Assembly (NCBI GenBank): GCA_937138955.1
Contig: CAKZPJ010000095.1
Location: 1-11,296 of the forward strand
Reading direction: 5' to 3'
Length of the DNA: 11,296 nucleotides
Source of the DNA: an uncultured Flammeovirgaceae bacterium
GTDB taxonomy: Bacteria > Bacteroidota > Bacteroidia > Cytophagales > Cyclobacteriaceae
Part shown: one piece after another, positions 1 through 7,286 of the stretch
How positions within the stretch are numbered: position 1 is the first letter of the stretch
How the letters are laid out: the number at the start of each line of letters is the position of its first letter
The notes under the pieces: model-generated
Told to the model about the DNA's origin: nothing
The model's database searches: none
What the model saw: only the letters and a program-made list of their open reading frames with translations
Position numbers and translations under genes: made by a program

Positions 1-1
1 G

Positions 2-1447
2 TCCTTTAATGCATTTTACAACGAAGCTTTACTACTAAAGCGGCCTTTGCGTCGGCGAACCATCTGGATGGTTAATTCAGCCGAACAGGGGGGCGCAGTA
101 GCCGAGATACTCCCCCGGAAGATCAGCTTATTACGCCAACTAGGGCTGAAAGCAGAATGGCTGGTGATGGAAGCTGGCGAGCCGCAGTTCTTCTCACTAA
201 CCAAAAACATTCATAACCTCATTCACGGTCAATCAGGTGCTGAAATTACGGCGGATGATGTAGCTCTATACGAACGAATAAGCAAAGAAAATGCGCAGCA
301 ACTAGCGCAGCACGTCCATCAGGATGATATTGTTGTTTTTCACGATCCCCAACCCGCGGGAATAGCGCAGGAACTGAAGAAGACGGTTGATGTTATCGCT
401 ATCTGGCGCTGCCACATCGGACTGAATTACTCGAACGCCAGCACCGATCAGGCCTGGTCATTCTTATGCCCTTACCTGCGAGCTTATGATCATTTTGTGT
501 TTTCCGATGCGGATTATATTCCCGAAAGTCTGTCGAGCAATGTATCAATTATTCATCCTGGTGTTGATCCTCTGTCGCATAAGAACCGTCCGCTTACGTT
601 GCATAAGCTTACGGGTATTTTACGAAATGCCGGGCTGCTTGCTTCATCTCACCCTGAACTTTACCCTCGCTACCAACATCAGGTTACTCGTCTAACTTCG
701 AATGGTACTTTTGGCCCCACGCAAAATGGGTCCGATATTGGCCTACTGTTCCGACCTATTATAACCCAAGTATCTCGCTGGGATAAGCTGAAAGGGTTTT
801 TGAGCCTGATGGAAGGGTTTGTGAAGCTCAAGGAAGATTTAACTAATAACCCTCGGAACCGAAACTGGCAACGCATTCGGAATGCCCGTTTAGTACTAGC
901 TGGCCCCGATCCTGATTCGGTAGCCAATAATCTTGAAGGAAAGCGGGTACTGCAAGAGTTAGTAGAAGCGTACGTAGCCCTACCCGCCCAATTAAAAGAA
1001 GATGTAGTAATACTCAAATTACCGATGCATTCGGCCAAAGAGAATGCGTTGATCGTGAACGCCCTTCAACGGTGCTCGTACTTGGTCGTACAGAATTCTA
1101 TCCAGGAGGGTTTCGGACTAACCGCTACTGAGGCGATGGTTAAGCGGATTGGGGTATTAACCAGCAGTGCTTGTGGCCTACGTAATCAGGTACGGGATCG
1201 CATTGATGGCCGGTCGCTACGCCATCCGGAAAACCCTAAAGAGGTAGCCTACTATTTGGAAGGGCTGCTTAGCAGTCCGAAGGTGGTTGAGGAGATGAGC
1301 TTTAGCGCGGAGAAACGGGTGTTAGATCATTTCCTGATCTTTCGGCAACTTACCCAGTGGCTTAACGTATTTCACTGGGTATCCCAGGCGAAGGAATCGG
1401 CCCAATCTGCTGGGCAAGCCAACGGTTTCTATCTGGCTGAAGTATAA
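2..1447 (+). CDS. TreT-like GT4 glycosyltransferase (trehalose synthase type), 5' end cut by window
   Basis: The reading frame is open back to the left edge (codons from base 2), so the TTG near base 47 is probably internal and the true start lies outside; 481 residues are visible. The sequence follows the TreT family, which joins a nucleotide-activated glucose to glucose to make trehalose in the cytoplasm. Visible family signatures in order are WMVNSAEQGGAVAEILPR (N-terminal Rossmann domain), FFSLTKNIHN, HDPQPAG, IWRCHIGLNYSNAS, HPGVDP, QVSRWDKLKG (start of the C-terminal Rossmann domain), LVLAGPDPDSV, ENALIVNALQR and QNSIQEGFGLTATEAM, the E-x7-E-type donor-sugar region. Family membership is strong, but the acceptor and donor cannot be read from sequence, so another alpha-glucoside product is possible. 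The next gene starts 20 bp downstream on the same strand, so they may be co-transcribed. Confidence 0.85.
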   Translation, partial: SFNAFYNEALLLKRPLRRRTIWMVNSAEQGGAVAEILPRKISLLRQLGLKAEWLVMEAGEPQFFSLTKNIHNLIHGQSGAEITADDVALYERISKENAQQLAQHVHQDDIVVFHDPQPAGIAQELKKTVDVIAIWRCHIGLNYSNASTDQAWSFLCPYLRAYDHFVFSDADYIPESLSSNVSIIHPGVDPLSHKNRPLTLHKLTGILRNAGLLASSHPELYPRYQHQVTRLTSNGTFGPTQNGSDIGLLFRPIITQVSRWDKLKGFLSLMEGFVKLKEDLTNNPRNRNWQRIRNARLVLAGPDPDSVANNLEGKRVLQELVEAYVALPAQLKEDVVILKLPMHSAKENALIVNALQRCSYLVVQNSIQEGFGLTATEAMVKRIGVLTSSACGLRNQVRDRIDGRSLRHPENPKEVAYYLEGLLSSPKVVEEMSFSAEKRVLDHFLIFRQLTQWLNVFHWVSQAKESAQSAGQANGFYLAEV

Positions 1448-1467
1448 ATAAACAGAATGTAAAGTAA

Positions 1468-1917
1468 ATGACCGGTGTGCTTACTGATTTTCAAATTGAA
1501 ACGCTACTGACCAGTCAGGTGATAGGGCGATTGGGCTGCGGCCGGGAAGAAGAACTGTACGTAGTGCCCATACTGTTTGCTTTTCAGCCGCCGTATATCT
1601 ACAGTCACGCCCGGGAGGGTACTAAAGTGGCATTGATGCGCCAGCAGCCGCAGGTCTGTCTGGAAGTAGATCAGATTGATAACCTAGCCAATTGGCGCAG
1701 TGCCATTATTTGGGGTGAGTTTGAAGAGTTGACCGATAATGCGGCGGAAGAAGGTCTTCAAGTGCTAAAAAGCCGATTATATCCGCTCAAAACCGGAGTG
1801 TATAGTCAGTCCATCCTTGACCTTCAGGCTCAGGATATAGCCCGCGCCGGGCAACGAGCCGAAGTAATCTACCGAATTAAGATTGAACGGCAGTCGGGGC
1901 GCTTCGAGAAAAACTAA
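1468..1917 (+). CDS. Pyridoxamine 5'-phosphate oxidase-fold flavin-binding protein
   Basis: A 149-residue single-domain protein of the NimA-like PPOX group (Pyridox_ox_2 type). Visible features are the N-terminal helix followed by GRLGCGREEELYVVPI, the HAREGTKVALMRQQPQVCLEVD stretch that in relatives contacts FMN phosphate (seen as SHAREGTK), and NWRSAIIWGEFEEL, a hallmark of this subgroup. The length is normal for the family, and there is no signal peptide or membrane segment. Relatives bind FMN or heme-like cofactors and reduce small molecules or F420/nitro compounds; the substrate here is unknown. The ATG lies 20 bp after the glycosyltransferase stop with no strong ribosome binding site, which is usual in Bacteroidota. 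The end faces the racemase gene tail-to-tail. Confidence 0.8.
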   Translation: MTGVLTDFQIETLLTSQVIGRLGCGREEELYVVPILFAFQPPYIYSHAREGTKVALMRQQPQVCLEVDQIDNLANWRSAIIWGEFEELTDNAAEEGLQVLKSRLYPLKTGVYSQSILDLQAQDIARAGQRAEVIYRIKIERQSGRFEKN

Positions 1918-1999
1918 CTATTTGCCAAAACGGCAATAACCAGGCTGTAGGGTTTTTGTCAGTAAAATGTATATTACAATAATGCACATTGGAACCAAC

Positions 2000-2680
2000 C
2001 TAACCTACTATAAAATCAACCGCCATTTTAACATGAAGCTGGGTAGTTGGCAGCAAAGGAATATCATAGCTAACATCTTTGAGTAGAATAGGAAGTTCCG
2101 TGCATCCTAAAATGATTCCTTGCGCTCCCTTACCTTTCAATAGCTTCATTTGGCTGATGAAGAAATCCTTAGCTTGCTGGGAAAAGACTCCCTGCGTCAG
2201 TTCTTTGGATACATAGTGATGAGCTAAATTCAGATACTGATTATCAGGGATTACGGTCTCTATTGAGAACTTATTTTTTATGATCTCCGAAATGAAATTA
2301 CCGGTCATTGTAGGTTTGTTCCCTAACAGCCCCAGGGTGCTTAGATGGAGTCGCTTGGCTTCTTTTCCGGTAGCCTCCGCAATGTGTAAAATGGGAATAC
2401 CTATTTTTGGTTGGACAAACGAATAAGTCATATGAGGAGTATTGGCGCATATGATGATACAGTCAGCTTCGACCAGTTCCAGTTTCCGGGCAACATCCAG
2501 ATACTTAGCGTTAATCTTCTTCTTATTCTGCTCTCGCATCAGTTCGATGTTGATGCTATGAATGATAAGTGGCGGGTTGCCCTGTTTGCCAATTCTTTCA
2601 CTAACTCCCTCATTGATCAGCCGGTAATACTCAATCGTGGAGTGCCAAGACGTACCCCCAATCATTCCTAGAGTTTTCAT
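2000..2680 (-). CDS. Aspartate/glutamate racemase family protein (YgeA/RacX type)
   Basis: A 226-residue cytosolic protein of the Asp/Glu racemase superfamily, cofactor-independent enzymes that invert amino acids with two acid/base residues. The N-terminal KTLGMIGGTSWHSTIEYY and the ILGCTELP motif (Cys193) are typical, as is the TTQLH near the C-terminus. At the first catalytic site the sequence reads CANTPH: the residue just before Asn, which is Cys in classical aspartate racemase (CNTAH) and Thr in E. coli YgeA, is Ala79 here, with Cys78 one position earlier. A one-base mechanism, a shifted Cys or altered activity are all possible. The likely role is making or removing a D-amino acid, or acting on a related carboxylate. 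It stands alone, 74 bp downstream of the stress-protein stop on the same strand, so read-through is possible. Confidence 0.85.
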   Translation of the reverse strand: MKTLGMIGGTSWHSTIEYYRLINEGVSERIGKQGNPPLIIHSINIELMREQNKKKINAKYLDVARKLELVEADCIIICANTPHMTYSFVQPKIGIPILHIAEATGKEAKRLHLSTLGLLGNKPTMTGNFISEIIKNKFSIETVIPDNQYLNLAHHYVSKELTQGVFSQQAKDFFISQMKLLKGKGAQGIILGCTELPILLKDVSYDIPLLPTTQLHVKMAVDFIVG

Positions 2681-2754
2681 AATAATTTTATCTTCCGTAA
2701 TATAGCTACTCTAGACCGAGATAAAACGCATTATCTACTTGTACTCTATTATGC

Positions 2755-3549
2755 TCAGAGTTTTAGCACTAAAATGGGTACCATCGCTGCGCGGGCAATT
2801 CCGACGGAGTGTCTTTCTTCAGGTTTGACATCAGTGGGTAAATGCCGACGGGCTAGCACCACTAATACTTGGGGGCTATGGTGGCGAACATACTCCTCCA
2901 TACCTTTAACCGATCCATCACCAATCGTGAGGTGAAATCGGTACGTAGTGTCCTTCAGTAGAAAACCTAACTCTGCGTTGGCCCGATTGGTAAATATAGA
3001 GGCCAAATTTTTAGTGTCACCAAACTCTACAATCTCTACGGTAGCCTCGTAAATTTCCGCTAGTTGCCCAATAAAATTAATTGGTTCTACATCTTTCAAT
3101 AAAGAAGCATCGTAGGCTAAAGCGATTCTTTTTAAAGAGTGATATTGTACCTCAGTAGGTACAAGTAGTAAGTGGTACGGTATCTTTTGAACGATATCGG
3201 GCAAAGGTAAAGAGTCATCCGCTGGGGTTACTACCAAATCGGGATGGTAGGTAGGCCCAGCCGCTAGGATGGCATCGCTTAGTGGGCCATCTAACGAAAC
3301 TAGCCGGTAATCTACGGGACTTTCCGGTAGCATGCGTTGTTTAAGCTCCTCAAAACCACTTCTGACTTGTTCTCTCTCGGCAGAAGAGTGAATCGGATGG
3401 ACTTCCGTGTCCACTAATAGGGATTCGTAAATGAAGGCTACCGTAAGCTTGGCCGATAGTTCATGAGCCATCTTTACAGCATACTGCACGACTGACTGGT
3501 AGTTGGCCGCAGCGGGGACGGCTACTAAAATATTATGGATCGCTTTCAT
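2755..3549 (-). CDS. Universal stress protein, tandem Usp domains
   Basis: A 264-residue protein with two UspA-like halves: residues about 4-135, opening KAIHNILVAVPAAANY and ending HLLLVPTEV, and about 140-264, opening LKRIALAYDAS and ending VPILVLKL. Tandem Usp proteins are cytosolic dimer-like factors induced by starvation, oxidative stress or respiratory arrest. I do not see the G-2x-G-9x-G-(S/T) ATP-binding motif in either half, so it probably belongs to the non-ATP-binding UspA type. I chose the ATG at 3549; a GTG nine codons upstream (3576) adds residues outside the Usp fold. The stop of the broken Crp/Fnr gene lies about 50 bp upstream on the same strand, so the two may form a transcription unit, an arrangement I have seen often in Bacteroidota (recall, not checked). 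Confidence 0.85.
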   Translation of the reverse strand: MKAIHNILVAVPAAANYQSVVQYAVKMAHELSAKLTVAFIYESLLVDTEVHPIHSSAEREQVRSGFEELKQRMLPESPVDYRLVSLDGPLSDAILAAGPTYHPDLVVTPADDSLPLPDIVQKIPYHLLLVPTEVQYHSLKRIALAYDASLLKDVEPINFIGQLAEIYEATVEIVEFGDTKNLASIFTNRANAELGFLLKDTTYRFHLTIGDGSVKGMEEYVRHHSPQVLVVLARRHLPTDVKPEERHSVGIARAAMVPILVLKL

Positions 3550-3598
3550 GGTTGTGGTAATTGATCTATCACACAAAAATTAAACCTGCCTCTCGAAA

Positions 3599-4275
3599 TC
3601 AGCTATACATCTGGCTAATGTGGCGAAGCCCTTGGGGGTTGAGTATGGCGATAGACTGCCCCTGGGTAGCAATCAGTTTTTCCGCTTTAAATTCTGATAA
3701 CAAGCGGATAATCGTTTCTTTAGCACTTCCCAGCAAACTGGCTAAGTCGTAGCGACTCAGATTGATAAAACCGTCATCATCATCATTGCACTGCTCGTAA
3801 AAATCGTCTAACGAAAGCAATGCATGGGTTGATACGACTGGGCAACTAAACGCTGTTCGGCTTCCATGATGTCGCGACACAGTAGCTGCGTAAAGTGATT
3901 GCTAACGCCGTGGTCGCGGCCAAAGACCTCCAAAAAATCTTGATGGGGGATAAAAGCGACAGTGGCTTCTTCCAGTACGGTGGCTGACATATTGTATTGG
4001 GCATTGTTAAGCAGGGCAGTATAACCAATAAAGTCCCCTGCGCCCGCAATACGGATAATCTGTTCTTTGCCATCGCTTCCGTACTTGTGCAGTTTCACTT
4101 TCCCCTTTTGAATATAAAAAAGTCCCCAAGGGGTATGTTTCTCTTGGAATAGCGTATGACCCTTAGGATACGTGGTGGTTTCGTAGCGTTGTTGGAGGTC
4201 AGTTAATCTGCCTAAGGCGGAAAAGCGAGGCGTAACTTCGGGGGCGGTTGGTAAGGTTGATAGTAAGGCGTTCAT
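3599..4275 (-). pseudogene. Crp/Fnr-family regulator, frameshifted by a small deletion between sensor and HTH domains
   Basis: Two overlapping frames together spell one Crp/Fnr protein. The first (ATG 4275, or GTG 4320, to a stop at 3808-3810) carries the cyclic-nucleotide-type beta-barrel (YPKGHTLFQEKHTPWGLFYI, GAGDFIGYTALL) and the dimerisation helix ending EAEQRLVAQSYQPM. The second (to the stop at 3599) begins ALLSLDDFYEQ and carries the winged helix INLSRYDLASLLGSAKETI plus a normal end, ILNPQGLRHIS. Family members normally have about six residues of the type RxRVAx between these parts. They are missing, and the frame changes at 3821-3825, which fits a deletion of roughly 19 bp. There is no Fnr-type cysteine cluster. 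As written, the product stops without a DNA-binding domain. The HTH part shows no other damage, so the event looks recent. Confidence 0.85.
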
Positions 4276-4340
4276 GACGGCTTGGGTTAGAGGGTTAGTA
4301 GAATAATCTAAAGGTACCACGACTAACTATCTTATAGTAG

Positions 4341-4379
4341 ACGTAAAACACGTAATTGTACAAATACGAAAAAGTCGTA
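4341..4379. promoter_or_regulatory. Possible operator sequences upstream of the Crp/Fnr gene
   Basis: In the 90 bp before the Crp/Fnr start, the direct repeat acgtaa occurs at 4341-4346 and 4350-4355, and a dyad tacga (4365-4369) / tcgta (4375-4379) is separated by five bases. The stretch is AT-rich, as expected for a promoter. A regulator-binding role, including autoregulation, is inference only; the arms are short and could be chance. Confidence 0.25.
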
Positions 4380-4413
4380 AAAAAACTACGAGAATTGCGT
4401 AGAAGACGAGGGG

Positions 4414-4610
4414 CAATGGACAATGAGCAATGAGCAATGAACGGTGAGCAGTGAGTGGGGGAGGGTGTAAATCAGTCCTTTGTCCTTTATCACCCCGGAA
4501 CAAGCTGGTTACTGGTATAAAAGATTACCGGTTAAATCACTATTCAATACTTCCGGTCTCCGATGTTCATGGCACCTCGCTCCCTGCTCCAAGCCCCCCG
4601 CTCCCCGCCA
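4414..4610. repeat. Intergenic element with two opposed 7-bp-phased repeat arrays around a hairpin-prone core
   Basis: From 4414 to 4455 six heptamers follow each other in perfect 7-bp phase (CAATGGA, CAATGAG twice, CAATGAA, CGGTGAG, CAGTGAG), grading into a G-rich run to about 4466. From 4572 to 4606 five more heptamers run in phase (GCACCTC, GCTCCCT, GCTCCAA, GCCCCCC, GCTCCCC). Read on the other strand they share the GAGCnnn pattern of the left array, so the two arrays are inverted with respect to each other. The core between them holds an inverted repeat ccggaa (4495-4500) / ttccgg (4551-4556) and inside it actggta (4511-4517) / taccggt (4526-4532), which pair with one G-T wobble. The right array abuts the response-regulator stop codon. 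It has no convincing gene. It could be a dispersed non-autonomous repeat or a structured 3' end for the operon. Confidence 0.6.
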
Positions 4611-5270
4611 TCAAAGATCTACCAGGTTTTGCTTGATGGCGTACCGGACTAATCCGGCGGTATTCTTGACATTGAGTTTGAGAATTAAGTTACGACGGTG
4701 GGTATCTACGGTACGAGGACTGATGAAGAGTCTATCGGCAATTTCATGATTGGTGAACTCTTGGGCAATCAGTTGTAACACTTCCCGTTCTCGGGGTGTC
4801 AGGGTTTCAATTTGACCATTTGGCTGACGATGGGTAGAATGAGTCATGAAACGATTCATCACGGTAGCAGCTACTTCTTTGCTAAAATAAGTTTGACCAC
4901 TGGCTACCGTTCTAATCGCTGTAATCAATTCATCCATCCCGGTATCTTTTAGTATATAGCCGGTAGCCCCCGCCCGCAGCATACTGGTAATATGAGGCTC
5001 TTCATTATGCATGGTGAGAGCGAGTACTGCTATTTCCGGGTATTGCTCTTTTATTTGACGTGTAGTTTCGGTACCCCCCGTTTCATCTCCTAAACTAATA
5101 TCCATCACCACTACCTGAACGGAAACGTGTTCCCGTAGTTGCTTTAATGCTTCGGCACTGTGGGCAGCTTCGCCAATTACTCGAATATCAGCAATATCCG
5201 ATAGCGAAATCCGAATCCCATCACGAATCATCTGATGATCATCGACCACTAAAACATTGATCAATTCCAT
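4611..5270 (-). CDS. NarL/FixJ-family response regulator
   Basis: A 219-residue two-domain regulator. The receiver (about 1-125) shows Asp10/Asp11 for Mg2+, phospho-acceptor Asp57 in VVVMDISLGD, Thr in LALTMHNEE and Lys in GYILKDTG, so it should be phosphorylatable. The LuxR-type HTH (about 155-215) reads LTPREREVLQLIAQ, NHEIADRLFISPRTVDTHRRNL and ends KQNLVDL, complete and of normal length. It is encoded 7 bp after the histidine kinase stop on the same strand, so it is almost certainly that kinase's partner in one operon. Targets cannot be read from the sequence; the neighbouring Crp/Fnr and stress-protein genes, which lie downstream on the same strand, are candidates. The gene ends directly against the heptad repeat element. 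Confidence 0.95.
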   Translation of the reverse strand: MELINVLVVDDHQMIRDGIRISLSDIADIRVIGEAAHSAEALKQLREHVSVQVVVMDISLGDETGGTETTRQIKEQYPEIAVLALTMHNEEPHITSMLRAGATGYILKDTGMDELITAIRTVASGQTYFSKEVAATVMNRFMTHSTHRQPNGQIETLTPREREVLQLIAQEFTNHEIADRLFISPRTVDTHRRNLILKLNVKNTAGLVRYAIKQNLVDL

Positions 5271-5277
5271 AATAGAC

Positions 5278-7086
5278 TTAGATTTTGGGAATTTCTACGG
5301 TGATTAAGGTGCCCTTTCCCGGACGAGTATCAATTTCTAACGTACCGGAGAGTAGCTTTAAGCGGGCTTCAATATTTTTTAACCCAAAACCATTCTGGGA
5401 ACCACTGCTTGGAGTCGGAATAAAACCTACACTATCGTTCTCAATAGTGAAACCTACTCCATCATCTTCTACGGTCAATACAATACTATTAGAATGCTCG
5501 ATAAGTTGCATATCAATACGTTGGGCGTGGGCATGCTTCAGGGCGTTGTTAATCAACTCTTGGGCAATGCGGTATAGCCCGATCTTAAGTTGTTCATCCG
5601 GTTCGTTTTCCAGCCCGTACATCTGTAGATTGATCTGGGTCTGCTGAGTTTCATTAATCGTCTGGCACAGAAAACTTAGTGCTTTCACTAGTCCATAATC
5701 CCGCAGCACACTGGGCATCAAATTGTAAGAAATATCCTTTACCTCCCGAGTCGTTATCTGTAAGATCGTCTTAAGTTTGGCAAAGGCCTCCTGATTTCGC
5801 TCGTTGGATTGAGCGACGTCAGTTTCTAGGGCATTCAAGTGCAAGCGGATAGCAGTCAGGGACTGGCTCAAGCCGTCGTGTAGTTCCCGGGCTACCCGTT
5901 GTCGTTCTTCTTCTTGCCCTTCAATTAGTGCTCGGGTCACGGCTTGTTCGGCTTTTCGCTTGTCAGTGATGTCTACCCCTGAACTTAGCGTAGCGGTAGG
6001 CTGGCCATTAGCATCCTGGATTACGGTATTATGCCATTCTATTAACCGTTCTTTTTTATCTCGAGTAAGTACCCAGTTCTCGGCATATTCTATTTCGGAC
6101 ACTGCCCCCTGCATAGCCCGATGGAAAATGGAGCGTACTTCTTCTCGTACCCGCTCGGGAACAAAATGGTCAAACCATTTTTTGCCAATAATATCTTCTT
6201 CGCAGTAATCCAGTAGCTCACAGCCTTTCTGATTGATTAAAGCAACGGTTTGATCTTGGTTAATCAGTACAAAAATAGCGTTAGCAATATCCAGGTACTG
6301 CTGAGCCGTTTCTTTTTCCTGGATAAGGGCTCGTTCGGCTTCCTTACGATGGCTGATATTCAGCACCGTTTGTAGAAGAACGTGGCGATGGTCGTACCGA
6401 AAACTTTGTAGGTGTACCTCCACCGGAAAGGTGGTTCCGTCTTTACGGACAAAGACTGACTCAAAAGTAACTTTGGCTACTTCTTCAGCGAGGATCGGTT
6501 TGATGGTCCGCTGGAAAGCCGACTGATCCATATCCAGTTTAATATCCCAAGGGTGGAGTTGTCGCAGTTCAGACAAGGAATAGCCCAGATCGTTGAGCGC
6601 GGCTTGGTTAAACCGCACGAAGTGCAGGGCAGCAGCATCTATCACGTAGATAGGGTGTAATGACTCCTGAAATATACGAGTGAGCAGCGTATTTCGATCT
6701 CTTGCTTCTTGTTGTTTAGTTATATCAGCAACGTAGGCAATCGCACTACGCTTTCCCTCAACGTCAGCGTAGCTCAGACTAACTTCTACTGGAAATTGGC
6801 TCCCGTCCTTACGTTGCCCTAGCAGATAGCGACCCTGCCCCATCGGACGAATCTTCGGCTGGTTTTGGAACTCCTTTCGTAGTTGCTGATGCTTGGTTCG
6901 TAATTGGGTAGGGATGAGTATCTCCAGTGGGTATCCAGCTAACTCGTGAGGGCCGTAGCCGAAAATCTGTTCAGTATAGGAGTTAGCTATCTCAATCGTT
7001 CCGGTGGCATCTACCACCAAAATGCCTAGTGTAGAAGAATGAAAGATAGATTCAAAAATACTTTCGCTAACTGTAGGTTGGATCAT
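5278..7086 (-). CDS. Soluble triple-PAS sensor histidine kinase (HisKA_3 / NarX-like class)
   Basis: A 602-residue kinase from ATG 7086 (a TTG two codons earlier is possible). Three PAS domains span about 8-123, 131-247 and 263-376; each ends with a PAC-type strand and a linker such as ADITKQQEARDR, NISHRKEAER or VDITDKRKAEQ. The HisKA_3 dimerisation domain has the H-box ERQRVARELHDGLSQSL with phospho-acceptor His403. The ATPase domain shows the N-box QELINNALKHA, the DxGxG box DDGVGF (about 541-546) and the GFGLKNIEAR box (about 566-575). Between the last two, VGF recurs about eight residues after DDGVGF, a small local duplication-like feature in the ATP lid. There is no signal peptide or membrane helix, so it senses a cytosolic cue. 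No heme- or flavin-binding PAS residues can be asserted. It is the first gene of an operon with the response regulator. Confidence 0.95.
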   Translation of the reverse strand: MIQPTVSESIFESIFHSSTLGILVVDATGTIEIANSYTEQIFGYGPHELAGYPLEILIPTQLRTKHQQLRKEFQNQPKIRPMGQGRYLLGQRKDGSQFPVEVSLSYADVEGKRSAIAYVADITKQQEARDRNTLLTRIFQESLHPIYVIDAAALHFVRFNQAALNDLGYSLSELRQLHPWDIKLDMDQSAFQRTIKPILAEEVAKVTFESVFVRKDGTTFPVEVHLQSFRYDHRHVLLQTVLNISHRKEAERALIQEKETAQQYLDIANAIFVLINQDQTVALINQKGCELLDYCEEDIIGKKWFDHFVPERVREEVRSIFHRAMQGAVSEIEYAENWVLTRDKKERLIEWHNTVIQDANGQPTATLSSGVDITDKRKAEQAVTRALIEGQEEERQRVARELHDGLSQSLTAIRLHLNALETDVAQSNERNQEAFAKLKTILQITTREVKDISYNLMPSVLRDYGLVKALSFLCQTINETQQTQINLQMYGLENEPDEQLKIGLYRIAQELINNALKHAHAQRIDMQLIEHSNSIVLTVEDDGVGFTIENDSVGFIPTPSSGSQNGFGLKNIEARLKLLSGTLEIDTRPGKGTLITVEIPKI

Positions 7087-7163
7087 TTGCAATGGTTACA
7101 AAATTTCTTTTAACAGATAATAAGCACAACCTTAGTTTACAACTAATAGATTGGAAATAATAG

Positions 7164-7268
7164 TTATCAAGTTAATTGATAAAGGATAAAACGCAATAAG
7201 AATACTTAGAAAAATTAAGTATAAATACGCATGCGGGTATTAATGTAAATCATTTTTTCAAAAAAATG
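7164..7268. promoter_or_regulatory. Divergent control region with three perfect inverted repeats
   Basis: The 200-bp AT-rich gap between the leftward kinase operon and the rightward receiver gene contains three dyads: ttatcaa (7164-7170) / ttgataa (7176-7182) around five bases; atactta (7202-7208) / taagtat (7216-7222) around seven; and an 8-bp-armed hairpin, cattttttc continuing into the A-run, at 7251-7268 with a two-base loop. An 8-bp palindrome cgcatgcg lies at 7228-7235. The first dyad has the size and symmetry of a dimeric regulator site and resembles the two halves of an Fnr box in reversed order. Binding by the adjacent response regulator or a Crp/Fnr protein is inference. Confidence 0.45.
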
Positions 7269-7274
7269 TTAAGC

Positions 7275-7282
7275 TAGATTTG
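7275..7282 (+). promoter_or_regulatory. Possible Bacteroidota -7 promoter element (TAGATTTG)
   Basis: TAGATTTG matches the Bacteroidota sigma -7 consensus TAnnTTTG exactly and ends 4 bases before the receiver ATG. Transcription would start at or next to the start codon, giving a leaderless message. There is no clear TTG -33 element at the usual distance, so this may be chance. Confidence 0.25.
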
Positions 7283-7286
7283 CAAG

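Noticed and set aside
1922..1957. Terminator candidate after the PPOX-like gene (ttgcc/ggcaa hairpin at 1922-1936, T-run at 1953-1957)
   Set aside because: The stem is only five pairs and the T-run is 16 bases away, so it is not a credible intrinsic terminator.
3561..3572. TGATAGATCA-like palindrome before the stress-protein start as an Fnr box
   Set aside because: The spacer is two bases rather than the four of TTGAT-N4-ATCAA, so it does not fit the known site.
3550..3576. GTG start nine codons upstream for the universal stress protein
   Set aside because: The Usp fold begins directly at the ATG at 3549; the extra residues have no counterpart in the family.
3808..3880. Programmed ribosomal frameshift as the explanation for the Crp/Fnr gene
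   Set aside because: There is no slippery heptamer at the junction, and the conserved hinge residues are physically absent, which frameshifting cannot restore.
4408..4470. CRISPR-like array
   Set aside because: The units are contiguous 7-mers without spacers or conserved 25-40 bp repeats, and no cas genes are present.
4451..4749. Plus-strand reading frames of 61-89 codons across the heptad repeat region
   Set aside because: They follow the repeat composition and run antisense into the response-regulator gene; no domain-like sequence and no plausible start context.
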